In this document: positions 9,379 to 17,661 of the stretch, one piece after another
Layout: the number at the start of each line of letters is the position of its first letter
Position numbering within the stretch: the first letter of the stretch is position 1
Source of the DNA: Cellulomonas sp. KH9
GTDB lineage: Bacteria; Actinomycetota; Actinomycetes; Actinomycetales; Cellulomonadaceae
Reading direction: 5' to 3'
Assembly (NCBI RefSeq): GCF_900114185.1
Contig: NZ_FOSE01000007.1
Span: 1 to 64,000, forward strand
Length of the DNA stretch: 64,000 nucleotides
Made by a program: the position numbers and the translations under genes
The notes under the pieces: model-generated
The model's database searches: none
What the model saw: the letters and a program-made list of their open reading frames with translations, nothing else
Told to the model about the DNA's origin: nothing

Positions 9379-10185
9379 TCAGGACCACACGCCGCGCGCC
9401 CGCAGCACGTCGCGCAGCAGGTCGGCGCGGTCGGTGACCAGACCGTCCACGCCGAGGTCAAGGAGACGGTGCATCTCGTCCGGGTCGTCGACGGTCCACA
9501 CGTGCACGGCCCGCCCGGCGGCGTGCGCCGCGGCGACGGTGCCGGCGTCGACCACCCGCAGCCGCCCCTGCGCGACCGGCACCTGCAGCGCGTCCACCTC
9601 GCGCAGCGCGCGCGCCGCGAGCCGTCTGGCGTGCGCCCGGTGCGCGACGAGGAACCGGGCGACCTCGCCCGTCGCGGCGGACGTCGCCACCGGGCGGCTC
9701 AGCCGCGCCACCGTCGCCCGCCGGCGCGCGGCGGAGAAGGACGCCACGCACACGCGGTCGTGCGACGCGGTGCGCTCGATCGCCTCCGCGACGGGCGCGA
9801 TGGCGTACTCGCTCTTCACGTCGACGTTGACCCGCAGGTCGGGCCAGGTGCCGAGCACGTCGACGAGCATCGGCACCGGGTCGACCCCGCCGATGCGGGC
9901 GCGGCGCACCACCGACCACGGCAGCTCGGACACCATGCCCTCGCCGTCCGTCGTCCGGTCCAGGGTCTCGTCGTGCAGCGCCACCGCGACGCCGTCGGCC
10001 GTCGCGTGCGCGTCCGTCTCCACGTACCGGAACCCGAGGTCGACCGCCGCGCCGAACGCGGTCAGGGAGTTCTCGCGGCCGTCGAGCGCGAAGCCCCGGT
10101 GGGCGAGGGCGACCACGCCGCTGGGGTCGTGGACGTACGGGTGGCGCACGGGTGCCTGCCCGGGGACGTCCTGGCTCGCGTGCAC
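9379..10185 (-). CDS. Glycerophosphodiester phosphodiesterase
   Basis: 268 residues. Hydrolyses glycerophosphodiesters to glycerol 3-phosphate and an alcohol. It shows the GDPD TIM-barrel signature: VALAHRGFALDGRENSLTAF with the catalytic HRG near residue 30, YVETDAHATADGVAVALHD with the metal-binding Glu/Asp and second His, then DVKSE, and a C-terminal VHVWTVDDPDEM plus GVDGLVTDRADLL. No signal peptide is seen, so it is likely cytoplasmic. The GTG at 10185 is the furthest plausible start that keeps the barrel intact; the hexamer GACAGT lies 6 bases before it. It lies in tandem with the CNNM genes but behind their terminator. Confidence 0.88.
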   Translation of the reverse strand: MHASQDVPGQAPVRHPYVHDPSGVVALAHRGFALDGRENSLTAFGAAVDLGFRYVETDAHATADGVAVALHDETLDRTTDGEGMVSELPWSVVRRARIGGVDPVPMLVDVLGTWPDLRVNVDVKSEYAIAPVAEAIERTASHDRVCVASFSAARRRATVARLSRPVATSAATGEVARFLVAHRAHARRLAARALREVDALQVPVAQGRLRVVDAGTVAAAHAAGRAVHVWTVDDPDEMHRLLDLGVDGLVTDRADLLRDVLRARGVWS

Positions 10186-10270
10186 AGGTCCACTGTCACC
10201 CGCTGCGGGCCCGGCGTCCTGCGGGGGCGCGAGGATTTCACCCGGTCGTCGCCCGCCCGACACCTGAGCG

Positions 10271-10313
10271 GCGCGCGCGGGCGACGGTCCGGTGGACCGG
10301 CGCCCGCGCGCGC
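10271..10313 (-). terminator. Terminator after the CNNM gene pair
   Basis: A long hairpin: outer 13-bp stem gcgcgcgcgggcg / cgcccgcgcgcgc and inner stem cggtcc / ggaccg with loop ggt. It begins directly at the stop of the second CNNM gene. No T-run, as is usual in this lineage. Confidence 0.7.
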
Positions 10314-11330
10314 TCACGCGGCGCCCGTGCCCGTGGCCTGCGGCAGCAGCCGCTCGACCACGTCCGCGAGCGTGACCACCAGGGTGCGCTCGCCACCCGT
10401 GACGACCGCCAGGTGGTGGCGGCCCTCCCGCATGCCGGCGAACGCGGTGGCCACCAGGGTGTCGCCCGGCAGCTCGTACACCGGACGCACGAACGGTGCC
10501 GCCGGGGCCGTCGGCTCGCTCATCAGGGTGTCGCGCACGTGCACGACGCCCGTGACCGCGCCGGCGTCGCCGACGAGGATGCGCAGGTGCCCGCTGTCCA
10601 GGGAGGCGCGCTGCACGTCCTGGGCCGTCGCCGTGGTGGGCACGGTGACCGGCACCGCGGCGGGGTCCGCGAGGTCGCGCACCGTGATGCGCTGCAGCTC
10701 CAGGGCCTGCGAGAGCTGTGCCGAGAACGCCTCGTCCAGCGCGCCGACGTTCGCCGAGTGCTCCACCAGGTGGCGCAGCGAGGCCGGGTCGGTGACCGCG
10801 ACCATCTCGTCGACCGGCTCGACGCCCACCCGCCGCAGCATGCGGTTGGCGGACTCGTTGAGCGCCCGCAGCACGGGCCGCACGGCCCACATGAACGCCC
10901 GCATCGGCAGCGCGAGCAGCTGCGCGGACGCCTCGGGGTGCGCGATCGCCCACGACTTGGGCGCCATCTCGCCCACGACCAGGTGCAGGAACGTCACGAT
11001 GACCAGCGCGAGCACGAAGCCCACCACGTCGGCGGGCACGGCGGGCAGGCCCCACGACGCGAACAGCGGTGTGAGCCAGTGGTGCACCGCCGGCTTGGTG
11101 ATGGCACCGAGCGCCAGGGTGCAGGCGGTGATGCCCAGCTGGGCGCCGGCCAGCAGCACCGTCAGCTCGTGGGAGCTGCGCAGCGCGGCACGGGCCGTGC
11201 GGCTCGTGGCGGCGGCGTCCTCGAAGCGGTGGCGGCGCGCGGCCAGCATGGCGAACTCGACCGCGACGAAGAACGCGGACAGCGCGATGATCGCGACGGT
11301 CGTGACCAGGACGACCCAGGGGTTGCTCAT
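10314..11330 (-). CDS. CNNM/CorC-family (DUF21) membrane protein, second of pair
   Basis: 338 residues. Three or four membrane segments in the N-terminal DUF21 domain (residues ~1-140), with the conserved AGAQLGITACTLALG and HLVVGEMAPKSWAI motifs, then a weak CBS-pair region. The C-terminal CorC/HlyC domain of the family is missing or very short. Family members (CNNM, MpfA, YfjD) take part in Mg2+/Co2+ transport or efflux. The ATG overlaps the stop of the preceding gene by 4 bases, so the two are coupled and may form a heteromer, as is common for paired actinobacterial DUF21 proteins. Confidence 0.9.
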   Translation of the reverse strand: MSNPWVVLVTTVAIIALSAFFVAVEFAMLAARRHRFEDAAATSRTARAALRSSHELTVLLAGAQLGITACTLALGAITKPAVHHWLTPLFASWGLPAVPADVVGFVLALVIVTFLHLVVGEMAPKSWAIAHPEASAQLLALPMRAFMWAVRPVLRALNESANRMLRRVGVEPVDEMVAVTDPASLRHLVEHSANVGALDEAFSAQLSQALELQRITVRDLADPAAVPVTVPTTATAQDVQRASLDSGHLRILVGDAGAVTGVVHVRDTLMSEPTAPAAPFVRPVYELPGDTLVATAFAGMREGRHHLAVVTGGERTLVVTLADVVERLLPQATGTGAA

Positions 11331-12697
11331 CGGTCGTCCTCCTGCGTCGTCGTGCCCTGCTCCTCGGTGACGTCCTCGACGCTCAGGCGCACCCGTGCGG
11401 GCACGTGCCGCTCGACGTCCAGCACCTCGATGCGCAGCACCTGCGCGGGTGGCTCCTCGTCGTCGACGAGGTGCGCGGGGTCGGGTGCCAGCGGCACCTC
11501 GACGACCGTGCCCTGCGGCGGCAGCGCACCGTGCGCGTCGATGGCCAGGCCGGCGATCGTCTCGTAGTCGTCGCGCGGCAGGTCACGCCCCAGGGCGCGC
11601 TCCACCTCGTCGACGTGCACGTCGCCCGCGACGATCCAGGACCCGTCGGCCTGCTCGGTCGCGTCGGCCGCGTCGAGCGGGTCGTGCTCGTCGTGGATCT
11701 CGCCCACGAGCTCCTCGGCGACGTCCTCCATCGAGAGCGCGCCGGCGAAGCCGCCGTACTCGTCGATGACGACGGCGAGCTGGTTGTCGGCCGCCAGCAG
11801 CAGGCGCACGGCGTCGGGCAGCGACATCGACTCCGGGACCAGGGTGGCGGGGCGCTGCAGGTCTGCCGCCGTGGCCGTCGCGTCGGTGCACCGCAGCACG
11901 TCGGGCAGGTGCACGACGCCCGTCACGGACTCCTCGTCCAGCACGGGGTAGCGCGAGTGCCCCTCGGACATCAGCTCGCGCAGCCGCACCACCGAGGTGT
12001 CCGGGGTGACCGTGTCGACCCGGGAGCGCGGCACCATGGCGTGCTCGACGTCGCTCTCGGGGAAGTCGAGGATCCGGTCCAGCAGGACCGACAGCTCGCG
12101 CGGCAGGTCGACGGAGTCCGCGACGATGTGCTCGAGGTCGCGCGCGGTCGCGGAGTGCTCGACGTCGTGGACGGGCTCGATGCCCAGGACCTTGAGCAGC
12201 GCGTTGGACGCCGCGTCGAAGATGCGGATGAGCCAGCCGAAGGCGCGCAGGTACCAGATGGTCGACGTGGCGAGCCGCACGGCGGTGGGCTCGGGGCGGG
12301 CGATCGCGAGGTTCTTGGGGAAGAGCTCACCGACCAGCATCTGCACGAACGTCGAGAACAGCAGGGCCAGCACGGTGCCGATGGCGATGCCGACGCCCGT
12401 CGGGACGTCCACCAGGCCCAGCGCCTCGCCGAACGCCTCACCGATGAGGGGCTCGGCCACGTACCCGACGAGCAGGCCCGTGACGGTGATGCCGAGCTGG
12501 GCGCCCGACAGCATGAAGGACGTGCGCCGCGTGACCTCGAGCGCCTTGCGCGCACCGGCGTCACCGGCCTCCGCGCGCGCCGCGAGGCGGGAGCGGTCGA
12601 CGGACATGTAGCCGAACTCCTGGGCCACGAAGTACGCCGTGACCGCGGTGATGGCGAGGACGACGATCACGCCGAGCAGGAGGCTCAGGATCCACAT
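11327..12697 (-). CDS. CNNM/CorC-family Mg2+ transporter-like protein, first of pair
   Basis: 456 residues. N-terminal DUF21 membrane domain (residues ~1-180) with SGAQLGITVTGLLVGY and LVGELFPKNLAIARPE motifs. A CBS pair follows (~210-330), with the diagnostic VIDEYGGFAGALSMEDVAEELVGEI, then a C-terminal CorC_HlyC domain (~370-440). The family handles Mg2+ (CNNM, MpfA, CorC). The start is the ATG at 12697, preceded by gggaggtgggg; the reading frame stays open upstream but only through unrelated sequence. A short leader ORF (12685-12774) overlaps this start in another frame, which suggests control by a leader peptide. Confidence 0.92.
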   Translation of the reverse strand: MWILSLLLGVIVVLAITAVTAYFVAQEFGYMSVDRSRLAARAEAGDAGARKALEVTRRTSFMLSGAQLGITVTGLLVGYVAEPLIGEAFGEALGLVDVPTGVGIAIGTVLALLFSTFVQMLVGELFPKNLAIARPEPTAVRLATSTIWYLRAFGWLIRIFDAASNALLKVLGIEPVHDVEHSATARDLEHIVADSVDLPRELSVLLDRILDFPESDVEHAMVPRSRVDTVTPDTSVVRLRELMSEGHSRYPVLDEESVTGVVHLPDVLRCTDATATAADLQRPATLVPESMSLPDAVRLLLAADNQLAVVIDEYGGFAGALSMEDVAEELVGEIHDEHDPLDAADATEQADGSWIVAGDVHVDEVERALGRDLPRDDYETIAGLAIDAHGALPPQGTVVEVPLAPDPAHLVDDEEPPAQVLRIEVLDVERHVPARVRLSVEDVTEEQGTTTQEDDR

Positions 12698-12774
12698 CGG
12701 AGCCCCACCTCCCGTCGCGTGGTCGCGTCGCAGGGGTGGGGCACGGGACTGTGCCCCGGACTGTCGGGGTCCAT
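12685..12774 (-). CDS. Leader peptide (29 aa, Asp/Pro-rich) of the CNNM operon
   Basis: ATG at 12774 with a good Shine-Dalgarno (GGAG, 5 bases upstream) opens a 29-codon ORF beginning MDPDSPGHSPVPHP and ending at a TGA at 12685. It runs through the ribosome binding site of the CNNM gene and overlaps its first codons in a different frame. Five of the first 14 residues are Pro and two of the first four are Asp. E. coli and Salmonella MgtL leaders, which sense low Mg2+ upstream of mgtA, likewise begin MEPDPTP or similar, and such acidic/Pro starts destabilise translating ribosomes. That this ORF is translated and senses Mg2+ is inference. Confidence 0.6.
   Translation of the reverse strand: MDPDSPGHSPVPHPCDATTRREVGLRCGS
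12702..12757 (-). promoter_or_regulatory. Two mutually exclusive leader helices, one covering the CNNM RBS
   Basis: In the minus-strand RNA, helix A pairs GGGGCAC (12738-12744 region) with GUGCCCC across a 6-base loop, spanning 12738-12757. Helix B pairs GCCCCACC (12735-12742) with GGUGGGGC (12702-12709), eight perfect base pairs that include the last bases of the CNNM GGAGG. Both need bases 12738-12742, so they cannot form together. Helix B would reduce access to the ribosome binding site; a ribosome in the leader ORF would open it. GC-rich pairing can occur by chance, so this is a candidate. Confidence 0.5.
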
Positions 12775-12866
12775 CGGTTCTCCAAGGTCGACTGAGGGGT
12801 CGGGGGTGCAACGGGCCGGCCGCCCCGGCAGTTCCCGCGGCTGCGGGGGCGGTGCGGTGACGTCGG

Positions 12867-13380
12867 TCACGCGCGCCCGTCCGGCCGGGGGTCGTCGGCC
12901 CCGTACACGGTGAGCGCGGCCGGCACGATGCGCAGCCGGGCCACGGCGTCGGCGGGCAGGTCGGTGGTCTCGCCGTCGTGCGCGAGCACCACGCCGGCCC
13001 CGTCGGCGCCGTCGGCGCCCGCGTGGACCGTGAGGTCCGGTGACGTGCGCTGCCGCAGGAGCATACGACGTCGTGCCGGTGGCACCGCCCGCAGCGGGCG
13101 CGCCCCCTGCGCGGCGGCCGCCCGCACGGTCCGGGGGACCGGTGTGCCACCGTCCAGGACGACCACCTGCGCCGGCGGGAGGGCGGCGCGGACCTGCTCG
13201 GCCGTCGGCTGCAGGTGGCACCGCCGAGGACGTCGGAGAGCCAGTGGGCGCCCACGTGCAGCCGGGAGTGGGCGACGGCCGCCGCGAGGGGTGCGACCGC
13301 GACCCGGCGCCCGGCCACTCGAGCAGGACGCCGGTGGCGAACGCCGCCGCCGACGCGCCGCCTCGCCATCGCACCGGCGT
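12867..13380 (-). pseudogene. Remnant of a PAP2 phosphatase / diacylglycerol-kinase-like fusion
   Basis: Three pieces in three frames read in order on the minus strand. First, GGASAAAFATGVLLEWP (about 13310-13370), like the helix after the PAP2 PSGH motif, whose PSGH is lost. Second, VAVAPLAAAVAHSRLH then VGAHWLSDVLGG (about 13210-13300), the PAP2 C3 motif (SRxxxxxHxxxD). Third, from ~13215 to the stop at 12867, PTAEQVRAALPPAQVVVLDG, like the entry to a lipid-kinase domain, joined directly to a C-terminal RLRIVPAALTVYG strand, with the kinase core missing. Bifunctional PAP2/DAGK proteins are known in actinobacteria. At least two frameshifts and large deletions make function very unlikely. Confidence 0.65.
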
Positions 13381-13482
13381 CGGCGCCCTGCGTCGTGCGT
13401 CCGTCTGTCCCCTCGCACGGCGGCTCCCGGTCCACCCGTCGGCGGTCTGGGCATCCGGCGCGGCGCACGGCAGGCTGTCGTC

Positions 13483-13980
13483 ATGACGTCCGGGGACGAG
13501 GCGCGGCTGCGGGAGCTGCGGCTGCTGCGCTCGGTGCGCGACCGCATCGACCGCGACCACGCGCAGCCGCTGGACGTCGCCGCCCTCGCACGCGGGGCGC
13601 ACATGTCGGCCGGCCACCTGAGCCGGCGCTTCCGCGCCGTGTACGGCGAGTCCCCCTACAGCTACCTCATGACCCGGCGCATCGAGCGCGCCATGACGCT
13701 GCTGCGACGCGGCGACCTGAGCGTCACCGAGGTCTGCTTCGCAGTCGGGTGCTCGTCGCTGGGGACGTTCAGCACACGCTTCTCCGAGCTGGTGGGCATC
13801 CCGCCGTCGCAGTACCGCCGGCTCGCGGCGCGCGGCGGTGCCGGGGGCGGCGCAGGGGAGGGCGCGGCGGACGGCGTGGGTGACCTCGCGGGTCTGCCGA
13901 GCTGCGTCACGAAGCAGGTGACGCGGCCGCGACGGCATCGGTCAGGATCCGAGAAGCCGGCACCGACCCCGCCCTCCTAG
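13483..13980 (+). CDS. AraC-family regulator (DNA-binding domain only)
   Basis: 165 residues. Two helix-turn-helix units of the AraC type fill residues ~20-110: LDVAALARGAHMSAGHLSRR and then LSVTEVCFAVGCSSLGTFST, followed by the typical FSELVGIPPSQYRR. There is no ligand-binding domain, but the Gly/Ala linker and the C-terminal CVTKQVTRP...PAPTPPS tail are seen in short regulators that sit beside VOC proteins. It probably controls the VOC gene 10 bases downstream; their products may act as a sensor pair. The start is the ATG at 13483. Confidence 0.88.
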   Translation: MTSGDEARLRELRLLRSVRDRIDRDHAQPLDVAALARGAHMSAGHLSRRFRAVYGESPYSYLMTRRIERAMTLLRRGDLSVTEVCFAVGCSSLGTFSTRFSELVGIPPSQYRRLAARGGAGGGAGEGAADGVGDLAGLPSCVTKQVTRPRRHRSGSEKPAPTPPS

Positions 13981-13983
13981 CGT
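13978..13983 (+). promoter_or_regulatory. -10 element of the VOC gene, leaderless type
   Basis: TAGCGT, 7 bases before the ATG at 13991. Its first three bases are the stop codon of the araC-type gene, so the promoter is embedded in the upstream gene's end. Confidence 0.45.
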
Positions 13984-13990
13984 GGGCGGC

Positions 13991-14398
13991 ATGGACCTGC
14001 TCATCCACTACACCTTCCTCCCCGCCGACGACCCCGAGGCCTCCCTCGCGTTCTACCGCGACGTCCTGGGCTTCGAGGTCCGCAACGACGTCGGCTACGG
14101 CGACATGCGCTGGATCACCGTCGGCCCGCCCGCGCAGCCGCAGACGTCGATCGTGCTGCACCCTCCGGCCGCCGACCCGGGCATCACCGACGACGAGCGC
14201 CGCACCATCGCCGAGCTCATGGCGAAGGGGGCGTACGCGTCGGTCGTCCTCGCGACGTCCGACGTGGACGCCGCGTTCGCGCGCGTCCAGGCGGGCGGCG
14301 CCGAGGTCGTCCAGGAGCCGATGGACCAGCCGTACGGGACGCGCGACTGCGCGTTCCGCGACCCGGCGGGGAACATGGTCCGCATCAACCGCGTGTGA
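13991..14398 (+). CDS. VOC (glyoxalase/bleomycin-resistance) family protein
   Basis: 135 residues with two beta-alpha-beta-beta-beta modules. Visible: YTFLPADDPEASLAFYRDVL at the N-terminus, a central ITVGPPAQPQTSIVLHPP strand pair, and the C-terminal YGTRDCAFRDPAGNMVRINR typical of VOC dioxygenase or lyase folds. The substrate cannot be told. Just downstream of an AraC-type regulator on the same strand; such pairs are common and may respond to a small toxic molecule. ATG at 13991 is preferred over the in-frame GTG at 13982, which overlaps the -10 element. Confidence 0.88.
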   Translation: MDLLIHYTFLPADDPEASLAFYRDVLGFEVRNDVGYGDMRWITVGPPAQPQTSIVLHPPAADPGITDDERRTIAELMAKGAYASVVLATSDVDAAFARVQAGGAEVVQEPMDQPYGTRDCAFRDPAGNMVRINRV

Positions 14399-14448
14399 CC
14401 TGGGCGCGGGGCGCGCACCGGGTGATCTCGGCGTCACATGGCGCCGGA

Positions 14449-14464
14449 TCGAACAGGTGTTCGA
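14449..14464. promoter_or_regulatory. LexA (SOS) box
   Basis: TCGAACAGGTGTTCGA matches the actinobacterial LexA operator TCGAAC-N4-GTTCGA exactly in both half-sites. It ends at the base before the TACCCT -10 hexamer of the following gene, so bound LexA would block RNA polymerase. Confidence 0.85.
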
Positions 14465-14470
14465 TACCCT
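14465..14470 (+). promoter_or_regulatory. -10 element of the SOS gene, leaderless type
   Basis: TACCCT, 6 bases before the ATG at 14477 and directly next to the LexA box. No ribosome binding site fits between, so a leaderless mRNA is expected. Confidence 0.6.
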
Positions 14471-14476
14471 GGGGTC

Positions 14477-14776
14477 ATGCACGACCGCACCACCCCGCCC
14501 CGACCCCCGGCCCGCGACGTCGCCAACAGCGAGGTCCCCGACGGCATCCCGACGCGCCCGCAGGGGGACGTGGCCGTCGTCGTGCGGCTGGTCTGGTCCG
14601 ACGGCTCCGAGGAGTGGCGCGCGGCGCGAGCGATCCGGTGGACGCGCACGCACGTCATGGTCGCCTGGCGCGAGCACGACGCCGACCCGCGGTCGGAGCG
14701 GCACACCTGGCTGCGCGCGGGGGACGTCGCGCGCTCGGTCAGCTGGTTCGTCCCGCCGGACCGCACGCCCGCCTGA
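14477..14776 (+). CDS. Small putative SOS-regulated protein, unknown function
   Basis: 99 residues, not recognised. The N-terminal ~30 residues are Pro-rich and likely disordered. Residues ~30-95 look like a small beta-rich domain: VAVVVRLVWSDGSEEWRAAR, a WTRTHVMVAWRE strand pair, then HTWLRAGDVARSVSWFVPP. No signal peptide, membrane segment or enzyme motif is visible. Codon use matches its neighbours. The perfect LexA box overlapping its promoter makes it a likely DNA-damage-induced gene. It ends 15 bases from the convergent ATPase stop. Confidence 0.75.
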   Translation: MHDRTTPPRPPARDVANSEVPDGIPTRPQGDVAVVVRLVWSDGSEEWRAARAIRWTRTHVMVAWREHDADPRSERHTWLRAGDVARSVSWFVPPDRTPA

Positions 14777-14791
14777 CGTCCGCGCGACGCC

Positions 14792-17530
14792 TCACGGGCG
14801 CACGCGCCGCGCCACCGCCTTGCCCACCTCGCACAGCAGGAAGACGCCGACCGCGAACGCGGCCGTCAGGCCCCAGTCCCGCCAGCCGATCGGCGCGGAG
14901 TCGAACCAGCTGTGCATGAACGGCGCGTAGGTGAAGACCGCCTGCAGCACGGCCAGCGACCCCACCGCGACCCACACGACCCGGTTGCCGGTGAGCACCC
15001 GCCACGTCAGCGACGACCCGTTGAGGAAGCGGCACGAGAAGAGGAAGGCCGTCTGCCCCAGCGCGAGCATCGCCACGGCCGACGTCTGCGCGACCCCGTC
15101 GCTCGCACCGAGCTGCTTCTCCAGCAGGTAGACCGCCAGCGTCGTGCCGCCGATGAGCAGCGAGGCCCACACGACGACGACGAGCGAGGGGCGCGACAGC
15201 ACGGACTCCTTCGGGGAGCGCGGCGGCCGGTCCATGATCCCGGGCTCCGCGGGCTCGTACGCCAGGGCCAGCGACAGCGTGATCGCGGTGACGAGGTTGA
15301 CCCACAGGATCTGCACCGGTGTCAGCGGCAGCGCCAGCCCGAACAGCACCGCCACGAGGATCACGAGGGACTGCGCGCCGTTCGTCGGCAGGAGGAACAC
15401 CACGGACTTGCGGATGTTGTCGTAGATCCGCCGTCCCTCCTCGACCGCCCGCTCGATGGTCGCGAAGTTGTCGTCCGCCAGGACGATCTCCGCCGCCTCC
15501 TTCGTGGCCTCGGTGCCCTTGATGCCCATCGCGATGCCGATGTCCGCGCGGGTCAGGGCGGGCGCGTCGTTGACGCCGTCGCCCGTCATCGCGACCACCT
15601 CGCGGTGCGACTGCAACGCGCGCACGATCCGGATCTTGTGCTCCGGGCTGGTGCGGGCGTACACGTCGACGTCCTGGACGCGGGTGCGCAGCTCCTCCTG
15701 GCTCATCGCCTCGAGCTCGGCGCCCGTGAGCGCGGTGACCTCCTCGCCGTGCCGCACGATCCCGAGCTCGCGCGCGATCGCCACGGCCGTGCCCGCGTGG
15801 TCGCCCGTGATCATCTTCACCGCGATGCCGGCGCGGTGGCAGTCGGCGATCGCCGCGACGGCCTCGGGCCGCGGCGGGTCGACGATGCCCACGACGCCCA
15901 GGAACGTCAGGCCCGTGTCCACGTCGTCCAGGTCGAGCGTCGTCGTGCCGGACGCCGCGGCGCGCTCGGCCGTGGCCAGGACGCGCAGTCCCTGCCCGCC
16001 CAGCTCCTCGACGGCGTGCTCCCAGCGCTCGCGGTCCAGCGGCACCGGCGCACCCGACGGGCCGCGCTGGGTGGTCGACCGGTCCAGCAGCCGGTCCGGG
16101 GCCCCGACGACGTGCACGCGCAGCTCCGCGTCGGGCAGCTCGTCGAGCGTCGCGGACAGCTTGTTCGCCGACTCGAACGGCACCGCCGCGAGCCGCCGGG
16201 CATCGTCGGTGCGGACGTCCGTCTTGAGCGCCAGCGTCCGTAGCGCACCCTCGGTGGGCTGCCCGACGACGCGCCAGCGGCCGTCGTCGTCCGCGACGAC
16301 GCGGGAGTCGTTGCACAGCGCACCGGCGCGCACCAGTGCCGCCAGGTCGGGATGCGCGGCGACGGGTGCGGGGGCGCCGTCCAGGGTGACGCCGCCGCTC
16401 GGCTCGTACCCCAGGCCGTCCACGTCGTACCGGTGCTCGGCCGTGACGACCGTCCGCGCGGTCATCTCGTTCCTCGTCAGCGTCCCGGTCTTGTCCGAGC
16501 AGATGGTGGTGACCGATCCGAGCGCCTCGACCGCGGGCAGCTTGCGGGTGATCGCGTGGCGCCGGGCCATCTGCTGCACACCGAGCGCGAGCGTGATCGT
16601 CACCAGCGCCGGCAGGCCCTCCGGCACGGCGGCCACGGCGAACCCGATCGCGGCGGACACGAGGTCCGGCAGGGCGAAGTCGTGGACGACGCGCCCGATG
16701 ACGAGCATCGCGAACGCCATGACGAGGATCGCCCGGGACAGCAGGGTGCCCAGGCGCGCGAGCTGGCGCTTCAGCGGCGTCTCCAGCGGGTCCACGTCGG
16801 CGATGAGCGACTGGATGCGCCCGATCTCGGTCGCCTGGCCCGTCCCGGTCACGACACCCAGGCCGGTGCCGGCGGCGACGATCGTGCCCGAGAACAGCAT
16901 GCTCGCGCGGTCGCCCACGCCTGCGTCGGCACCCACCGGCGCGACGTCCTTGGCCGCCGGCACGGACTCCCCGGTGAGGGCGGACTCGTCGACCTGCAGG
17001 TTCGTCGCCTCGACGAGGCGCACGTCGGCCGGCACCTTGTCGCCGGACCGCACGCGCACGACGTCGCCCGGCACGAGCGTCTGCGAGTCCACGTCGGTCC
17101 ACTGCCCGTCGCGGCGCACGGTGGCCGACAGCGACAGCATCGTGCGGATGCCGTCCAGGGCACGCTCCGCCTGCCCCTCCTGCAGGAACCCGACGAGGGC
17201 GTTGGCCAGGGCGACCACGAGGATCACCGTGAAGTCGACCCAGTCCCCGAGGAACGCCTTGAGCACCGCGGCGGCGAGCAGGATGTAGATGAGGACGTCG
17301 TCGAAGTGCCCGAGGAACCGCACCAGGACGTGCGGCCGCGGCGGCGTGGGCAACCGGTTGGGGCCCACCGTCGCCAGCCGTGCGTCCGCCTCGGCGGACG
17401 AGAGCCCGTCGGCCGTGGTGCCGAGCCGGGCGAGCACCTCGGACGCGTCCTGCGCGTACGGGCGGTCACTGCCCAGGTGCTCCGGTCGGCCGGCCCCGGG
17501 TCGAGGAGTGTCGTGTGCGGTGCTCGTCAT
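14792..17530 (-). CDS. P2-type cation-transporting ATPase
   Basis: 912 residues. Domains in order: N-terminal cation-ATPase domain (~20-95), membrane pair, actuator with LTGESVP, membrane pair with the M4 motif [17 protein letters not shown], phosphorylation site CSDKTGTLT near residue 345, nucleotide domain, [12 protein letters not shown] hinge, and six C-terminal membrane segments. It belongs to the P2 (SERCA/PMCA/CtpF-like) group moving Ca2+ or another cation. Length is close to M. tuberculosis CtpF, a DosR-regulon member, and its neighbour upstream (DUF4914) has a DosR-like site, but I see no such site in front of this gene. ATG at 17530 with gaggtgacgc before it. Confidence 0.93.
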   Translation of the reverse strand: MTSTAHDTPRPGAGRPEHLGSDRPYAQDASEVLARLGTTADGLSSAEADARLATVGPNRLPTPPRPHVLVRFLGHFDDVLIYILLAAAVLKAFLGDWVDFTVILVVALANALVGFLQEGQAERALDGIRTMLSLSATVRRDGQWTDVDSQTLVPGDVVRVRSGDKVPADVRLVEATNLQVDESALTGESVPAAKDVAPVGADAGVGDRASMLFSGTIVAAGTGLGVVTGTGQATEIGRIQSLIADVDPLETPLKRQLARLGTLLSRAILVMAFAMLVIGRVVHDFALPDLVSAAIGFAVAAVPEGLPALVTITLALGVQQMARRHAITRKLPAVEALGSVTTICSDKTGTLTRNEMTARTVVTAEHRYDVDGLGYEPSGGVTLDGAPAPVAAHPDLAALVRAGALCNDSRVVADDDGRWRVVGQPTEGALRTLALKTDVRTDDARRLAAVPFESANKLSATLDELPDAELRVHVVGAPDRLLDRSTTQRGPSGAPVPLDRERWEHAVEELGGQGLRVLATAERAAASGTTTLDLDDVDTGLTFLGVVGIVDPPRPEAVAAIADCHRAGIAVKMITGDHAGTAVAIARELGIVRHGEEVTALTGAELEAMSQEELRTRVQDVDVYARTSPEHKIRIVRALQSHREVVAMTGDGVNDAPALTRADIGIAMGIKGTEATKEAAEIVLADDNFATIERAVEEGRRIYDNIRKSVVFLLPTNGAQSLVILVAVLFGLALPLTPVQILWVNLVTAITLSLALAYEPAEPGIMDRPPRSPKESVLSRPSLVVVVWASLLIGGTTLAVYLLEKQLGASDGVAQTSAVAMLALGQTAFLFSCRFLNGSSLTWRVLTGNRVVWVAVGSLAVLQAVFTYAPFMHSWFDSAPIGWRDWGLTAAFAVGVFLLCEVGKAVARRVRP

Positions 17531-17600
17531 GCGTCACCTCGGTGGGGTGTGGCAGGGCCGCGCTCCTCGCATCGTGACACGCGGCAGCGCGGGGCGACAC

Positions 17601-17641
17601 AGCAGCGGGGCCGCGCCCCCGTGGGGTGCGGCCCCGCTGCT
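17601..17641 (-). terminator. Terminator after the DUF4914 gene
   Basis: A perfect 14-bp stem agcagcggggccgc / gcggccccgctgct with a 13-base loop, 21 bases after the DUF4914 stop and before the ATPase gene. It should separate the two transcripts at least in part. Confidence 0.75.
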
Positions 17642-17661
17642 GCGTGCCGGGGACCGGCGTG

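Noticed and set aside
13400..13482. N-terminal part of the PAP2 remnant
   Set aside because: No PAP2-like text could be read beyond about 13380 in any frame, so the remnant was not extended.
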